Assembly: GCF_947172395.1 (NCBI RefSeq)
Contig: NC_069095.1
Location: 15,784,271 to 15,848,270 of the forward strand
Direction of reading: 5' to 3'
DNA: 64,000 nucleotides
DNA from: Bicyclus anynana
Taxonomy: Eukaryota > Arthropoda > Insecta > Lepidoptera > Nymphalidae
Both the position numbers and the translations under genes were made by a program. The notes beneath the pieces were generated by a model, which worked only from the letters and a program-made list of their open reading frames with translations, was not told the DNA's origin and made no database searches. Shown piece after piece: positions 42,114 to 53,214 of the stretch (the first letter of the stretch is position 1; each line of letters starts with the position of its first letter).

Positions 42114-43142
42114 GAATCAATAAAATAAAAAAAAAAATCTTTTCAAAATGTTTTATTAATTCATAGGAAACGAAAAAGGAACATTAATTTTATTATTATT
42201 ATCTTAAAACAACCTTACATAAATGTGTACCATCAGTCGACGCTACAAAACATAAACTAATAAATTAGGAAGAAGTTCGAAAATGTTATAATTGACGATA
42301 TATAATATATACCTCATTAATATGAATAAAATAATTCATCTTCGAAAATCATATTTTAAGTACCTTTTATGTTTTTAAGTATGAATTTCGTCAATCGATT
42401 TCGAGCATCAAATGAGTAAAATGAATCTAGCATACCTAATTTTGTCCATATACTAGTATCTATATAAAGGTGACAAATGCAAAAACGAAAAATTCTTGAA
42501 AGAAATCTAGTAGTATGAAAAGTAGGCATTACTTTCGAAATTACATGCAATTTCACAACTCTTTCGATGGTCGAAAATTGGGCTCTTGAAAATCGAAGAT
42601 GGAATCTCAAAAACTCGCTATTTTCAGATTAGATTTTTTTCGAAGAGAAAATAATTCAAATTTCGTTATCAATGGCTTTGAGATTTAGATTTTCGAATAA
42701 ACTTTTTTTTCTAAAAATTTTATAACATTTTCAAAATACGCACAGGTGTGTTGACAGACAAGTTTCTAATTAAATAAAACAAACGAAAACTATATTAAAT
42801 GCTTATCACATGACATCTATAGAGCACGTGACAACTTTTTCAAACTTTAATTAATAAAAATGTGACTTGAATTTAGAGGATTTTTAGCTAAAAAATAAAA
42901 AACGTACCAAGGTACAAAACGTTTCAAAAGATTTATGTTTGCCTTGCCTAGATTTTTTTAGCAATTTTGAAATACTAATAGTTTTACTGTTCTAACTTAG
43001 TACTTAATTCTAAGCATATTGAATTGCGATCTAAATTAATATAAATACAAACCGCTTTTCAAAATTAAAGTTTTAAATTTTTGTGATTTTGAGCAATTGG
43101 AAGTCCGGTAGAATGGAATATGAATGTCCCTGTTACCGAGTC
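42114..43142. other. Intergenic stretch, nothing recognised
   Basis: AT-rich with many TCGAAAAT-like motifs (42340-42720). The minus-strand frame at 42356-42610 has no domain. Confidence 0.3.
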
Positions 43143-43647
43143 TGTTCATCATTAACAACCCATAATATTCGGCTCACTGTTGAACACGAGTCTCCTCTCA
43201 GAATAAGAGGTGTTAGGCCTTGGTCCACCACGCTGACCCAATGCGGCAGACTTCACACACGTAGAGAATTAAGAAAATTTTCAGGTTTCCTCACGATGTT
43301 TTTCCTTCACCGTTTGAGACACGTGATATTTAATTTTATAAAATTCACAAAACTGGCATATATAACTGGATAACAATTAAATCAATAGGACACTTGACGT
43401 AAATGTAATTTGTAGTTTTAAGTGTAGGTAGTTTAATTTTTAAGTTTAACCGGTCAACAAACAACAATACTGTATATACCTTTAAAAGATGGCTTCGTTT
43501 AGCACTAGAACTTTTTAAGTTTACCTATGTATAGATTGTTATTAATGTTTCTTGTTGTCATTGTTGGTATATCAATAAATAAATAAATAAATAAATAAAA
43601 CTAAAAAGTGCCTGCCCCGGATCGGATTCGGATGGGCTATCACATCT
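43143..43647 (-). mobile_element. SINE family B split by a LINE tail
   Basis: The 3' part 43143-43354 (TCATCATTAACAACCCATAA ... GACACGTGATATTTAATTT) and the head remnant 43601-43647 (TGCCTGCCCCGGATCGGATT, GATGGGCTATCAC) belong to one minus-strand SINE B, interrupted by 43355-43600. AAAACT is present at both junctions. Confidence 0.72.
43355..43600 (+). pseudogene. LINE 3' tail with (AAAT)n, inserted in SINE B
   Basis: The insert ends with TATCAATAAATAAATAAATA units (43568-43598), the tail type of many lepidopteran CR1/Jockey elements. It is preceded by TTTACCTATGTATAGATTGT, similar to the 3' UTR text TTTACCTATGTATAGCTGTA at 53694. No coding part survives. Confidence 0.6.
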
Positions 43648-44605
43648 GTTAATTGTAAGTAAATAATTCTATACCTACTCTTTTCTGCAAATTCTTATTT
43701 CAGCATTGTGGATTGGCCTGCCTGAACCAGATTACATTAATACTGCCACCAACACGACGGTATTTCCAACACAATAAATAACAAATAAAAACTGCTCGCA
43801 TTCTAAGAAACTCGGCCTACATTTTCCTCTGAATTCAAGCCGCATGCCTACATTTTATACTTACGTTTAAAACAAACAAAATGTTCACGTACCCGCGAAA
43901 CAATTGCTTTTGTTCCACTTTTATACGTAACTACGGTGTTGAAATTAAAATACTTAAAATAAAATAAAATAATAACTAACAACTAAATTATAAAAAAGGT
44001 TACTGACCACTTTCTAAGAACTAGAACTGTGTTGCACTAACTAAAACATTAAAACCGATATTTTACAAAAAAAAAACTAAATAAGAGACGTTAATAAAAA
44101 CTAAGCTAGGGGTAACTTTTTAATTTATTGTATGATTAGCGAAGAGGGAGCGGGTTTTAAAATACTTTTTTCAAATATTATTTTTGGAAAAAAATGTCAT
44201 TCAATTTAGAGTAGCAAAAACTTTGTGACATCGCATAGTATTGCGTCCTATTTTTTTACATGTGACACATTGCCTTAAAAGTCGCGCAATAAAATATTAA
44301 CAACGCTTAATAATATCATTAAAAACTGTAAAAACTGTACAGAGGTACTGAACCGAATCATTTCAGTCAATATAAGACAACATTTAACCCATGTATGGTA
44401 TATATTATATGCATTAATAATATAACTAAAATCGTGTGAAATGTTTTGCAGTTATGAAAGTATAAATAGCAAATTAATTAAGATTATAAGAATAATAATG
44501 TAATATATAATCCGCAGCTTGTGAAAGTATAATAGATATAAAATAAGCACACGGTAATAATGAATGTTTTATTAGAACGATGAGAGTCAGATTTACCTTA
44601 TTTTA
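43648..44605. other. Intergenic stretch, nothing recognised
   Basis: AT-rich, no repeat or coding signature identified. Confidence 0.3.
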
Positions 44606-45270
44606 TCAAAGCTGATCGTTTGTCAGCTTGTGCTCTTTACATAGGTAAGTACAGTAAGTAGCCAATAGAAATTAATAGGGGTTTATAAAATTGTATATAA
44701 ATTAAGAGTGTGCTAATAGTAAAGCAATTTTGTGTGAAGTATCTGTGTTCATTACTTTTGGAGTTATAGAGACTTGAGGGGTCAATTTTGCGGCGCTGCC
44801 ATGGATCGCTGAAAACGCTCCATACTAAATGGCATAAGAATGACGTCGTCGCTGAGAGATATCGTTAAAGGAGATGGTCCAAAATTATATGGAGTCCAGG
44901 ATCACACATTGTATACCCTGGCCCTCCTACTCCTTCCTCATATTTTTTGTTTACATATCTACGAATTTACTTTTAATTCTTTCGAAATAATATTCATTCT
45001 CTCCCAAGAAATGCAACACTAATATGGGTAATAATATTGATGACGTTTTCAATGCAGTAGTCGATTTGACGTTTGCTCTCAATTATCATGTCATAGTTGC
45101 TTTATGGGCGCCATCTTGATATAACTGAAAAACTTGAGTTCTAATTTAATTTATTTCTTTTATTTGGTTAGATTTCCTTGTATTTCTTTAATTTTAATGA
45201 TACAGGGTACAAGAGTGGACCTGATATGGACCATCTCCTTTGTATGGGAGCTCAAACAAAATTACAATAA
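44606..45270 (+). repeat. Composite of foldback-end fragment and G repeat, copy 2
   Basis: 44609-44670 (GTTTGTCAGCTTGTGCTC, GTAAGTACAGTAAGTAGCCA) matches the left end of the 26907 foldback element. 44688-44860 is the second G repeat. AAGGAGATGGTCC at 44868 is inverted at 45226-45240 (GGACCATCTCCTTTG), and the text near AGAGTGGACCTGATATGG suggests a further imperfect inverted pair. Confidence 0.5.
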
Positions 45271-46089
45271 TTACAATAATGTATGTGAAGTTCCATTTTA
45301 CCTTTGTGATTTTATTTATTACCTTAAGAAACATAACATTCTGACGTTTCAAAAGTGCTTCAAAACTCTAAGCTTGATATTTATATAATGAAGCCTTAGT
45401 AATTAGAAAGTGGTATACTAAAATCATGAAAAACATAAGAAAAAACACTAAGTAGACATTATTTTATGAATTAAAAATGAGAGTTAATTTAGTTCTTTTC
45501 TGGAAGACATTTCTGCAACTCGGTTAAAATAGTATATGGGTAACTTCAAACATTTCAAATGTTTGCGAATAAAACCTGATTGAAATAATAAAATCAGTGT
45601 GCATTTTTCTGGCTCTATTAGCAGCACTGCTAATGCGTCGATTAATAATAATCTCGTGGAGATAAATAGACAAATTTCAACCATTTCTTCTTCTTTCTTT
45701 GAGTTGGAACAAAAGAGATGGGACTGAGACAACTCCGCCGCCATTGGATGACAATTTGTTTATTTATCTACACTTTGGTGGCATTACAGGAAATGTTTTT
45801 AAAACAATTCATAATCAATATGTATCACTCATCATTAACCCCCATTTCAGTAGTATTTTGGTACAAAAATACTTTTAAATTATTTCTCAAACGACCCTTA
45901 ACTAACTGCTTATGTATTGAATACAATAAATTATTAGTTAATTAATAATTGTATTTTACAATATTTCCAATTTTGTCTACAATTTACATGAACGTCCATG
46001 GCAAGGCTAAAATATGTTTTACACAAGGTAACAATTTATAGGATAATACTGTTATAGAGAATTTGACTGTTTTATAGTATTACTTATAC
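45271..46089. other. Intergenic stretch, nothing recognised
   Basis: Several short frames on both strands (45484-45945) with no domains. Confidence 0.3.
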
Positions 46090-46500
46090 TTATATTATAA
46101 AGCTAAAGAGTTTGTTTGTTTGGTTGATTGAACGCGCTAATCTCAGAAACTACGGGTACGAATTGAAAAATCATTTTTTAAACCCCCCACGCAAAAAGAG
46201 GTTGTATCTTTTTTTAAGTCTATCTGTGGACCATAGCTCCGGACGAATCAAGCGACTTTTTTCATTAAAGGTGACTTATGAACGAGTGTCATTCTTTAAA
46301 TCGATTGATTACCATTGATGTTTGATGAAAATCGGTTGAGTTGTTTAAAAGTTGTGGGGGGTGAAAGTGGGGAAGAATAACCGAATGTCTGCAAATATAC
46401 TCGAGTGGAGTCTCAAATGAAAGCGCACTAAAAGAGAATATTGATGATTTGATCGAGAAAGAGATAATAATTTCATGACCTTCGGGGGTTTTTCAAAAAT
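46090..46500 (+). repeat. Chimera of a C repeat head and a CCCCCCACGCAAAAAGAGG repeat
   Basis: TAAAGCTAAAGAGTTTGTTT to GAATTGAAAAATC is the C repeat head. At about 46170 it switches to AAACCCCCCACGCAAAAAGA, followed by GATGAAAATCGGTTGAGTTG and GGGGGGTGAAAGTGGGG, a different widespread repeat with inverted CCCCCCAC / GGGGGTG edges. Confidence 0.5.
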
Positions 46501-47468
46501 TTTATGTTATGTTATGTGTTGTTTACTTTTTTATTTATGTAACAATACCACACCAGAATACCTTCGATGTTTAATTATAAGAAAACATATAGAACAGTCA
46601 AATCTCTATTAAAATTTACTTTAAAGTTCAATAGTTTATAGAATACATGAAATTAATAACTGGTTTATACATGGAGTTATATACTAAGCTCACTTTCATA
46701 CACCTTTGGTACAAGTTAAGTAAAGATACAGGTGATGTTAGAAAGATTACAACACTCCAGTCTTCTGCCGCCATCTGAAACAAAGATAAATTTTATATTC
46801 CTCGATATTTATTTCCAATAGTTAAGCTGTCATTATCAATAATAATAAGTCAATATTAGATTAACTACTTATTGACAACAACTTAACTATTGCAAGTAAC
46901 CGTAACCGCGTTAATTTGACGTGTGTACGTGGGAGACACCAGTTCAGTCAAATTTAAAACACGTGGCACGTAGATTCTCTTTCTACATTCGCAATCGCTT
47001 CGAAAACTATAAAATGTACGAAAATGACATTCTTTATCTACAGGTCACATGATCAAGTTATTGATCGCAACTATTTTTCATGCAATTATTCGAATCGCAA
47101 TTAACCCATATTTTTTTTTAGCTTTAAGTGTTTGTAGAAAGAGGATAGACGTGCCAAATGACTGCATGTCCTGTTACATGCAGGAACAAACAGGATACAT
47201 GTCCATTGAGTTCCTGGGCATACTCCAATGTACAACCGGTAAAAAACCGGCAAACGTGACATTACGTCGGTACTTTTCCATATTGACTGCATCGTCGGTT
47301 CCTCACCGATAACCTCCGAGCGCGGGGGCATAATGATATAATTAGGTATAAAATAAATAGGCATCTTCTAGGCAAGCGCGTTTCAACTGCTGCTAGATGC
47401 TGCATCATTACTTACCATCAGTTGCATAATGCATTGCAGTCGAGCTCTAGTTTACGAGTATATTATTA
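46501..47468. other. Intergenic stretch, diverged SINE scrap near 47390
   Basis: AGATGCTGCATCATTACTTA plus CCATCAGTTGCATAATGCA (47393-47440) is a weak match to the tail-proximal part of SINE A. Otherwise no signature. Confidence 0.3.
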
Positions 47469-48570
47469 AAAAATTTTAATAAAAAAAATACAACCGACTT
47501 CAAAACCTAAAAACGTACCCACTAAACTAAAAAGTGAAAAATAACATCATAATATGTTCTACCTGCTGATCAGTATGAAGGCGGTGCTTAGCCGGTGATG
47601 TATTAATTCAAGCCATGTGAGAATATCTTATAGATTTAGATTTTGCAGACAGTATTGTTTCTTGTGGCTTGTGAGAAATGGCTTAAATTAAGATAACACC
47701 GGCTAAGCACCGCCTTCATACTGATCAGCAGGTAGAACATATTATGATGTTATTTTTCACTTTTTAGTTTAGTGGGTACGTTTTTAGGTTTTGAAGTCGG
47801 TTGTATTTTTTTTATTAAAATTTTTATTATTTTTCCATTTTTAGTGTAAAATTTCATCTCAAACGAATATATCAGACCCCTAAACACAAGTCACAACCCA
47901 TCTTGGTACAAAATTCTCAGCAATACAAATTAATCACGCCCAAGCACAAGGTAGCTACCGTAAACCGTTAAGGGGTTCCCATAGTTGACCTTGGTCTTCA
48001 TCATCAGACCCCTAATAACAGACACAACTCATCTAGGTAGAAAGTGCTCAGCAATACGAATTAATCAAGGCCAAACACAAGGTAGTTACTGTAAACTGTT
48101 AAGGAGTTCCTTTAATTGTCCTTGGTCTTCATCACCAAACCCTTAAATGACAGTCACAACCTACCTATGTGGAAAGTTCTCATTAATACAAATTAATCAA
48201 GCCCAAACACAAGGTAACTGCTGTAAATCGCCGAGGAGTTCCCTCGTCTGTTTTATGGCTCCATCATCAGATCGATTTTAAACCTTCATGAAAGTGTAGT
48301 GCTTAAAAGTACTAAATGGAAAAGTTTACGAACATACTAGACACCTATATAATTTTTGAAAGTTCCCCTCAATTTCTCCAGGTTTCCATCATCAGATCTT
48401 GACATGATGGCAATGGGACCAAATGGGGACTATACCGTTTCAAACAAAAAAAGAATTTTTGAAATCGGTCCAGGCGTCTTTGAGTAATCGGTGTACATAC
48501 ATAAAAAAAAAAAAAAAAAAATACCGACCGAATTGAGAACCTCCTCCTTTTTGAAGTCGGTTAAAAAGAA
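47469..48570. mobile_element. Foldback-bearing element with 131-bp minisatellite
   Basis: Left arm 47470-47597 and right arm 47697-47825 are essentially perfect reverse complements (about 128 bp each, 99-bp loop). Each arm carries ACAACCGACTTCAAAACC at its outer side and GGCGGTGCTTAGCCGGTG at its inner side. A roughly 131-bp tandem repeat follows (units at about 47873, 48005 and 48136, with a partial at 48267). It closes at 48545-48568 with CTTTTTGAAGTCGGTTAAAA, the inverse of the outer motif. Non-coding. Confidence 0.8.
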
Positions 48571-49143
48571 CTGATATTAGCCTAATTCGATAAGGCCACC
48601 AATCCACATTGGAGCAGGAGGTCGATTAATTATTATTGGAACAGGATTAAAGATCCAATAGAAGGAGGCTTGGCAATGTAGAGAGTCATAAAAATAGGCT
48701 AATAATGATCTTTGGCATGTTCTGGCCTGTCTCTATTTCCAATAGTGAATTCTGTACTCTCTCTAAGAAACGCAGCCCTGGATTGTTAATACGGTTGGAA
48801 GAAATTAGTTTTGACCCTATGTACCACTAGGTTTGAAACGACTTCAAGAAGATGAAGAATGATGATGATTACAGTTACAGGGCAGTTACTGTGCACAGTA
48901 TTAAGAGACCCTACCTTTTTTTAACGTGGGGAAATCTTCATGGTTACGAAATCTGGCCACGGGGAGCCAAGAAGGTTATGTCGGACGGCGACGGGACGGC
49001 GCGTACGCAGTCCCCACTATCAAAAAATACGCGTCCGAGTTATCCACATTAGGGATAATGGCAGAGGTCAACGCACTGGTAGAACCCACCTTGTTGATCA
49101 CGGTGTCCCCTACGCCAGGTATAAGATACCCACCTGCCTCGTC
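48571..49143. other. Region downstream of the host gene's stop codon
   Basis: This stretch lies 3' of the minus-strand stop at 49144 and should include the 3' UTR of that gene. No clear AATAAA on the minus strand was found close to the stop, so the transcript end is undetermined. Overlapping frames at 48852-49300 on the plus strand are antisense to the exon. Confidence 0.4.
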
Positions 49144-49292
49144 TCATTTCCTCCCGCCGGTGCTGAGGTCCTGTAGCTCGCTGCTGTCGTCGCTGGAGGC
49201 GCTGGGACAGCCGTTGGCGGGGCCCGACGCCGCCGCCATCGCCATCGACAGCGGTATTGTTATGTACTGCGGCTGCGACGATGATGATGACG
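49144..49292 (-). CDS. Terminal coding exon of an unidentified host gene
   Basis: On the minus strand an acceptor with a strong pyrimidine tract (TTTTTTCTACACAG) precedes 149 coding bases ending in TGA at 49146-49144. The exon starts with two bases that complete a codon, exactly matching the one base left over from the exon at 50654-50410. It encodes a Ser run, then QPQYITIPLSMAMAAASGP, then SSDDSSELQDLSTGGRK. Codon use is strongly GC-rich at third positions, unlike the surrounding DNA. The acidic/serine-rich, disordered tail suggests a nuclear regulator, but this is inference. A SINE C remnant (49325-49400) sits just upstream in the intron. Confidence 0.72.
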
Positions 49293-49324
49293 CTGTGTAG
49301 AAAAAATAGATAAGTTTTTTAAAA

Positions 49325-49400
49325 GGTGGACTGGTACGTGGTGATATCCTGCCTTTTGCATCCAATGCCGTTGGTACAATTCTCAGAATGACACAATCTG
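49325..49400 (+). repeat. Diverged SINE family C fragment in the intron
   Basis: TGGTACGTGGTGATATCCTG, TTTTGCATCCAATGCCGTTG and GTACAATTCTCA track the head of SINE C (27790-27850) with many changes. Confidence 0.45.
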
Positions 49401-50409
49401 TGTCGTTGGTTCTAGGCTGAATGTGCGTTTTCAAGGTTTTTAGCTGGTAGAAGTCTGGCACTACCCAAATGAGTGTCGACGAGGATTTTGTCTACGAAAA
49501 TAAAGTAGGGAGCAGGTGCGCTACTGTTTGGAAGTCTATACAAGAGGCAGTAAAGCAATGTCCGTAAAAAGTCAATGGCAGTAAAAGTCCATCGACTGAA
49601 TATTATGATGATGGGTATGATGATGAAGGACATTAATACATTTATTTATTTTTGCGTGTATTTCTGTGAATGGTGTAAAGTGTTGTTTTTTCGGGTAAAT
49701 ATCACAATTGCTTTTTCTTCAGAAATGTTCAATTTAGTAATAGTGGGAAGTATAGTTTATGTAATGCCCTGTAGAAGGCTACCAAAGATAAGCTTATGAT
49801 AAAATACGAAATGTAACAAAATTTCAATGCCAGATTGTCTATTGAGTGCAGTATGGTCAGAATGTCAGCAATGCTCGGCTCGCCGTGGATTCACAGCTAC
49901 ACAGGTATATGGCGGCTGACAATCGTAAACCGCAAAGCTAATTGGAATTCCGAGATTCAGAAATCAGTGACCGCATTTCCCTTGGAGAATAACTGATTGG
50001 TGTACAATACACTAAGTAAATTAGCAGGAATAATTAACAATCATTAATGCTGCAATGCCTCAAAAGGTCGAGGTTCGAGTCCTGCGTTCCAAAGATGCAA
50101 ACCTTAAATCTCCTTTAGGTTACGCTTAGATCGTAATTAAAAATGTAATGAACCCACTTTACTTTAACCTGATAGGTATTATACCTACAGGAATGGGTCT
50201 GGCCTAATTAGGCTTTCAACAACATGCAAGGTTTCCTCCTTTTTTTCATCTGCTACGCTGGAGTAAATTTTAATATTTTCTCTTTTGTCATAGAGGAAAG
50301 ATGTTGATATTCTTGGCATATCCGTGTCACTGACAAACTCTTCCAGATCAGACCAGATCTTTTATGTCAAGGGTTAAAATAAAACTATAATAATCTAATA
50401 CAGACTTAC
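49401..50409 (-). other. Last intron of the host gene
   Basis: The intron between the donor at 50409 and the acceptor ending at 49293 is about 1.1 kb. Within it AGTCAATGGCAGTAAAAGTC with a nearby ATGATGATGGG run (49570-49620) resembles an RTE tail, and AAAAGGTCGAGGTTCGAGTC (50072) a tRNA-like box B scrap. No other feature. Confidence 0.5.
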
Positions 50410-50654
50410 CTCCTTCTTGACCCTGGTTGGCCAGTCCCAATATAAAGCTGTGAGGATAGCCCATGGCTAAATTGCCAAGCCCCAGGTTGTTGCCAAGCCC
50501 GTCCAAGCCCAACACGCCTGTATGGTATAACATCGCTCCTCCTGGCAGGTCTATCTTTGGCAATAACTTGGGTAGTGATGGTTGGGTCGACTTGCTGCTT
50601 TCCGGTTCAGGGTTCGCTGTTGAGGTTGACGGTAGATTGTCGGTTGGAGGTTCC
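50410..50654 (-). CDS. Penultimate coding exon of the unidentified host gene
   Basis: Bounded on the minus strand by an acceptor (TGTATTGTTACAG before 50654) and a consensus donor (GAAGGAG then GTAAGT after 50410). 245 bases long; phase 2 on entry (completes an Arg codon) and phase 1 on exit. It encodes EPPTDNLPSTSTANPEPESS, then LPKLLPKIDLPGGAMLYHTG and a Gly/Leu/Asn-rich part LGNNLGLGNLAMGYP ending NQGQEG. No catalytic domain is visible; it is probably a disordered part of a regulatory protein. The 447-bp open frame here overruns both splice sites and should not be taken as the gene. Confidence 0.75.
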
Positions 50655-51147
50655 CTGTAACAATACACGTTTTTGTTTATTCTATGAGAAGTCCTTAACT
50701 TGATGTTGAGTGACGATGCTGTTGATGATGGAAGACCGTTTCCATGGAAGAAATTCATTCTACCTATACTTCTGACAGCTTTTTTGCATGGCATTGTATC
50801 GGAACGCTAAATCGCTCGTTTTGGATAGTGTGGTTATTTCTTTATTACTGTTTACTGTTCAAATTAATAAAATGAAATAATTAAGGAAAAAATAATATTA
50901 GTTTTTAAGGAGGTTTAAAAAAATAAATAGGCATGGAAAAATAGACAAAAATAATGAATAAATCCTTGTTTTATGTTCTCTATTACAATTACAAGTATTT
51001 ATGAAGGTATACATATATATACCACTGAATTAAAAATTACGAAACTAATAATACAGATGAGCTAGTTAGTTTATATATACGCATAAGCGAATCACTGCAC
51101 CAACGAAGCAGTTCTTCAGGTATACGCTCCAAAAGGGATTTATTTAC
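50655..51147 (-). other. Intron between the two upstream visible exons
   Basis: About 490 bp, AT-rich. TATCGGAACGCTAAATCGCTC at 50797-50817 is a scrap of SINE A in minus orientation. No exon-like signal within. Confidence 0.5.
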
Positions 51148-51278
51148 CTTTTAAACTCCCGCTCGTTGTCAGCACATATCCACTCCTGCTTATGGTTCTG
51201 CTGCATCAACTTTTCACTCGGAGACTCCGGTTCACTGCCGCTCTCGTCTCCACTGTCGCCCGAGGAAGCCGGTTCATC
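51148..51278 (-). CDS. Upstream coding exon of the unidentified host gene
   Basis: 131 bases on the minus strand between acceptor CTTCCTATTCTCAG and donor AAAAG|GTAAAT. It encodes DEPASSGDSGDESGSEPESP, then SEKLMQQNHKQEWICADNER and EFK plus two bases of an Arg codon finished in the next exon. It is in phase 0 at its start. The acidic Ser/Glu/Asp stretch resembles linkers or tails of transcription regulators, but I do not recognise the family. Together the three exons give 174 C-terminal residues and a stop. More 5' exons must exist, but I could not find them with confidence in 51279-64000. Confidence 0.72.
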
Positions 51279-51392
51279 CTGAGAATAGGAAGAGAAAGGC
51301 ACTATTAGAATGAAGGCTTGCGACAGCCAGACATACTTTCATGAAGGCTGGAAGTTTATGAGACCTTGCTTCTACCATGACTAATGTTATCC

Positions 51393-51530
51393 ACTCACCA
51401 TCTGACATGTTTACATGTCTGCAGCGCTAACGGCTTGATGTCCGATAACACTGATAGTGTGTTCGTCGCGATCGGCATGTTATCTGGCACGTTAGCGCTG
51501 CAAGCATGTGGGATTATCGGATGGTGAGTA
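51393..51530. mobile_element. Foldback element close to the host exon
   Basis: ACTCACCATCTGACATG ... GTCTGCAGCGCTAACG on the left is inverted imperfectly on the right (CGTTAGCGCTGCAAGCATGT ... CGGATGGTGAGT). The arms are about 50 bp. It lies about 115 bp upstream (in gene sense) of the 51278 acceptor, thus within an intron. The tail-like text after it (GGAGTTTGGTAGCATAGAAG, 51558-51580) resembles the inner arm of the 26907 element. Confidence 0.65.
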
Positions 51531-52030
51531 GCTAGTAGCATTAGTAACGGAAGCAAATTATGGAGTTTGGTAGCATAGAAGTTAGCAGATTTCTAGGATC
51601 AAGATTCTCAAATTCTAAGTACAAAACGTAAAACATACTTTTTTCTACGGATTTTAATGAGGATTCACGTCTCCAGCTGCCAGATCTTAGCTTCGTGGCA
51701 ACCCTTCTCTAGCAACTCTAAGAATCTTAGTCTAACTAACGAACTCTTGATCTTTAACTCTTGAATGTGTCGAGCCAATGAAATGAATTCGACTCCTTTA
51801 AAAAAATCATGAGAATGGTAAAAATATAGAAAAATATTTGCAAATCAAGACCATAAGAGTTTCTCTCTAAACTCTACTAAAACACACTCGAGCCGTTAAA
51901 TACTTTTCACTTCTAAAAATCATCGTATTCGAATAAGAACTGTGCTATAAAAATTCACATTTAGCAATTCGATTTTCCATTAATAACACTGTTAAAGAAC
52001 TCCATATATATTATTTATTTGTTATAACGA

Positions 52031-52418
52031 TACAGGGTGCTCGGGAGTATTCCCCATAACATCAAGGTGTTGACGAGTCCACTTATAGGAGCTGAACTGC
52101 ATAACTAATATTTTTTTAACTAAAAAATAAAAACTTTTATATTTTTATACAAAGTAATTCAAATATTTCCGAATATCCATGTAACACACGCCTTTATCTT
52201 CTATCCTTGCATTATAAAATACGTAAAAATTGGCGACGTCATAATAATTAAGTACAAGGATGCGTATAAGGGACATATTTTAAGATCTATTTCCAAAAGA
52301 AATATAATTTACCCCGAAAATATTAATTTTAGAACACAGGTTCCTTGAACATTTTTAATTAATTTTCGGTAAAGATTATAACCTCAGAGTTATGGGAAAT
52401 ACTCCCGAGCACCCTGTA
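52031..52418. mobile_element. Tc1/mariner-like MITE with TA duplication
   Basis: The element 52033-52416 begins CAGGGTGCTCGGGAGTATTC and ends with the inverse (AATACTCCCGAGCACCCTG), about 27-bp TIRs with one mismatch. TA flanks both ends. 384 bp, no transposase. CAGGG-type ends with TA duplication are typical of mariner-derived MITEs. Confidence 0.82.
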
Positions 52419-53199
52419 GAATGTAGGGGGAGGAACATGTCCTAACTTGTACTAAAATCCTATTGAGTGCCGCCCGTCGCTTGCACCTGCGACACCGGAG
52501 TGCGATGGGAGGTTGAGCCAAACATGCTTAAGGGGTCAGTAGACGATCAAATATCTATAGTTTTCTTTAATTTTTATATATGACCAATATTATTATTGTT
52601 AACTTCCAATTAGGTATTCTACTGGGCTCGGATCGGCAGCGGGATTGGGTCAGGCGTGAGTCGGCCCTTTTACTGTGGAGAGAGGCTTCAAGAATTCAAA
52701 TGCAATTTTTATTATCTCAAGTAGTACTTTTAAAAACGTAATTTGTTTGGTTGAAAAAATCTACTACTATTTCGTAAAACAGAATCTTCTGAAAACAAAA
52801 CATAAAGAAAGTCATTAGTTATTCTGAATATTTACAAGAGATCTCGTGTAAATATATGAGGCGAAACGATATTAAATTAAAATCACACTTTTTCGCTAGA
52901 GCTACCAATGTACCAAAAGTAATTAGTGTAAAATAGTTACAAAAATATGTGTACTAAAGTAAATTTTGACAGTAATTGTATGAACCTTGCCTTTCTATAC
53001 TCAATAAATAATTTAAGTTGTTACCACTAATATTATTAAAGAGTGAGTAAAAAAAAAGTGATACAACCTTGATTTTGAACCGACTTCCAAAAAGAAGGAG
53101 ATTCTACGTTCAGCTGTATGAATGTTTTGTCTGTATATATTTGAACAATATTTTGTACAAAGCCATCATAAAATATTTAGTTTAATGTTGCAAGTACGC
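52419..53199. other. Intergenic/intronic stretch with repeat ends
   Basis: TTGAACCGACTTCCAAAAAG to AAGGAGATTCTACGTTCAGC (53076-53114) is an end of the ACCGACTTC repeat type. AATTCAAATGCAATTTTTAT near 52695 and CTCAAGTAGTACTTTTAAAA are LINE 3' UTR-like scraps. No exon found. Confidence 0.4.
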
Positions 53200-53214
53200 A
53201 ACGCTTCCTGTGGC

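Noticed and set aside
45484..45945. Adjacent frames on opposite strands, 86 and 75 codons
   Set aside because: No domains, no codon bias, no splice-site evidence.
47873..48290. CRISPR-like array of spaced repeats
   Set aside because: Whole 131-bp units are repeated with divergence, with no short constant repeats and unique spacers; it is a minisatellite in a eukaryotic element.
50348..50794. 148-codon ORF as one intact coding sequence
   Set aside because: Consensus splice sites inside it (at 50654/50655 and 50409/50410) and matching phases with two other exons show that only 50410-50654 is exon.
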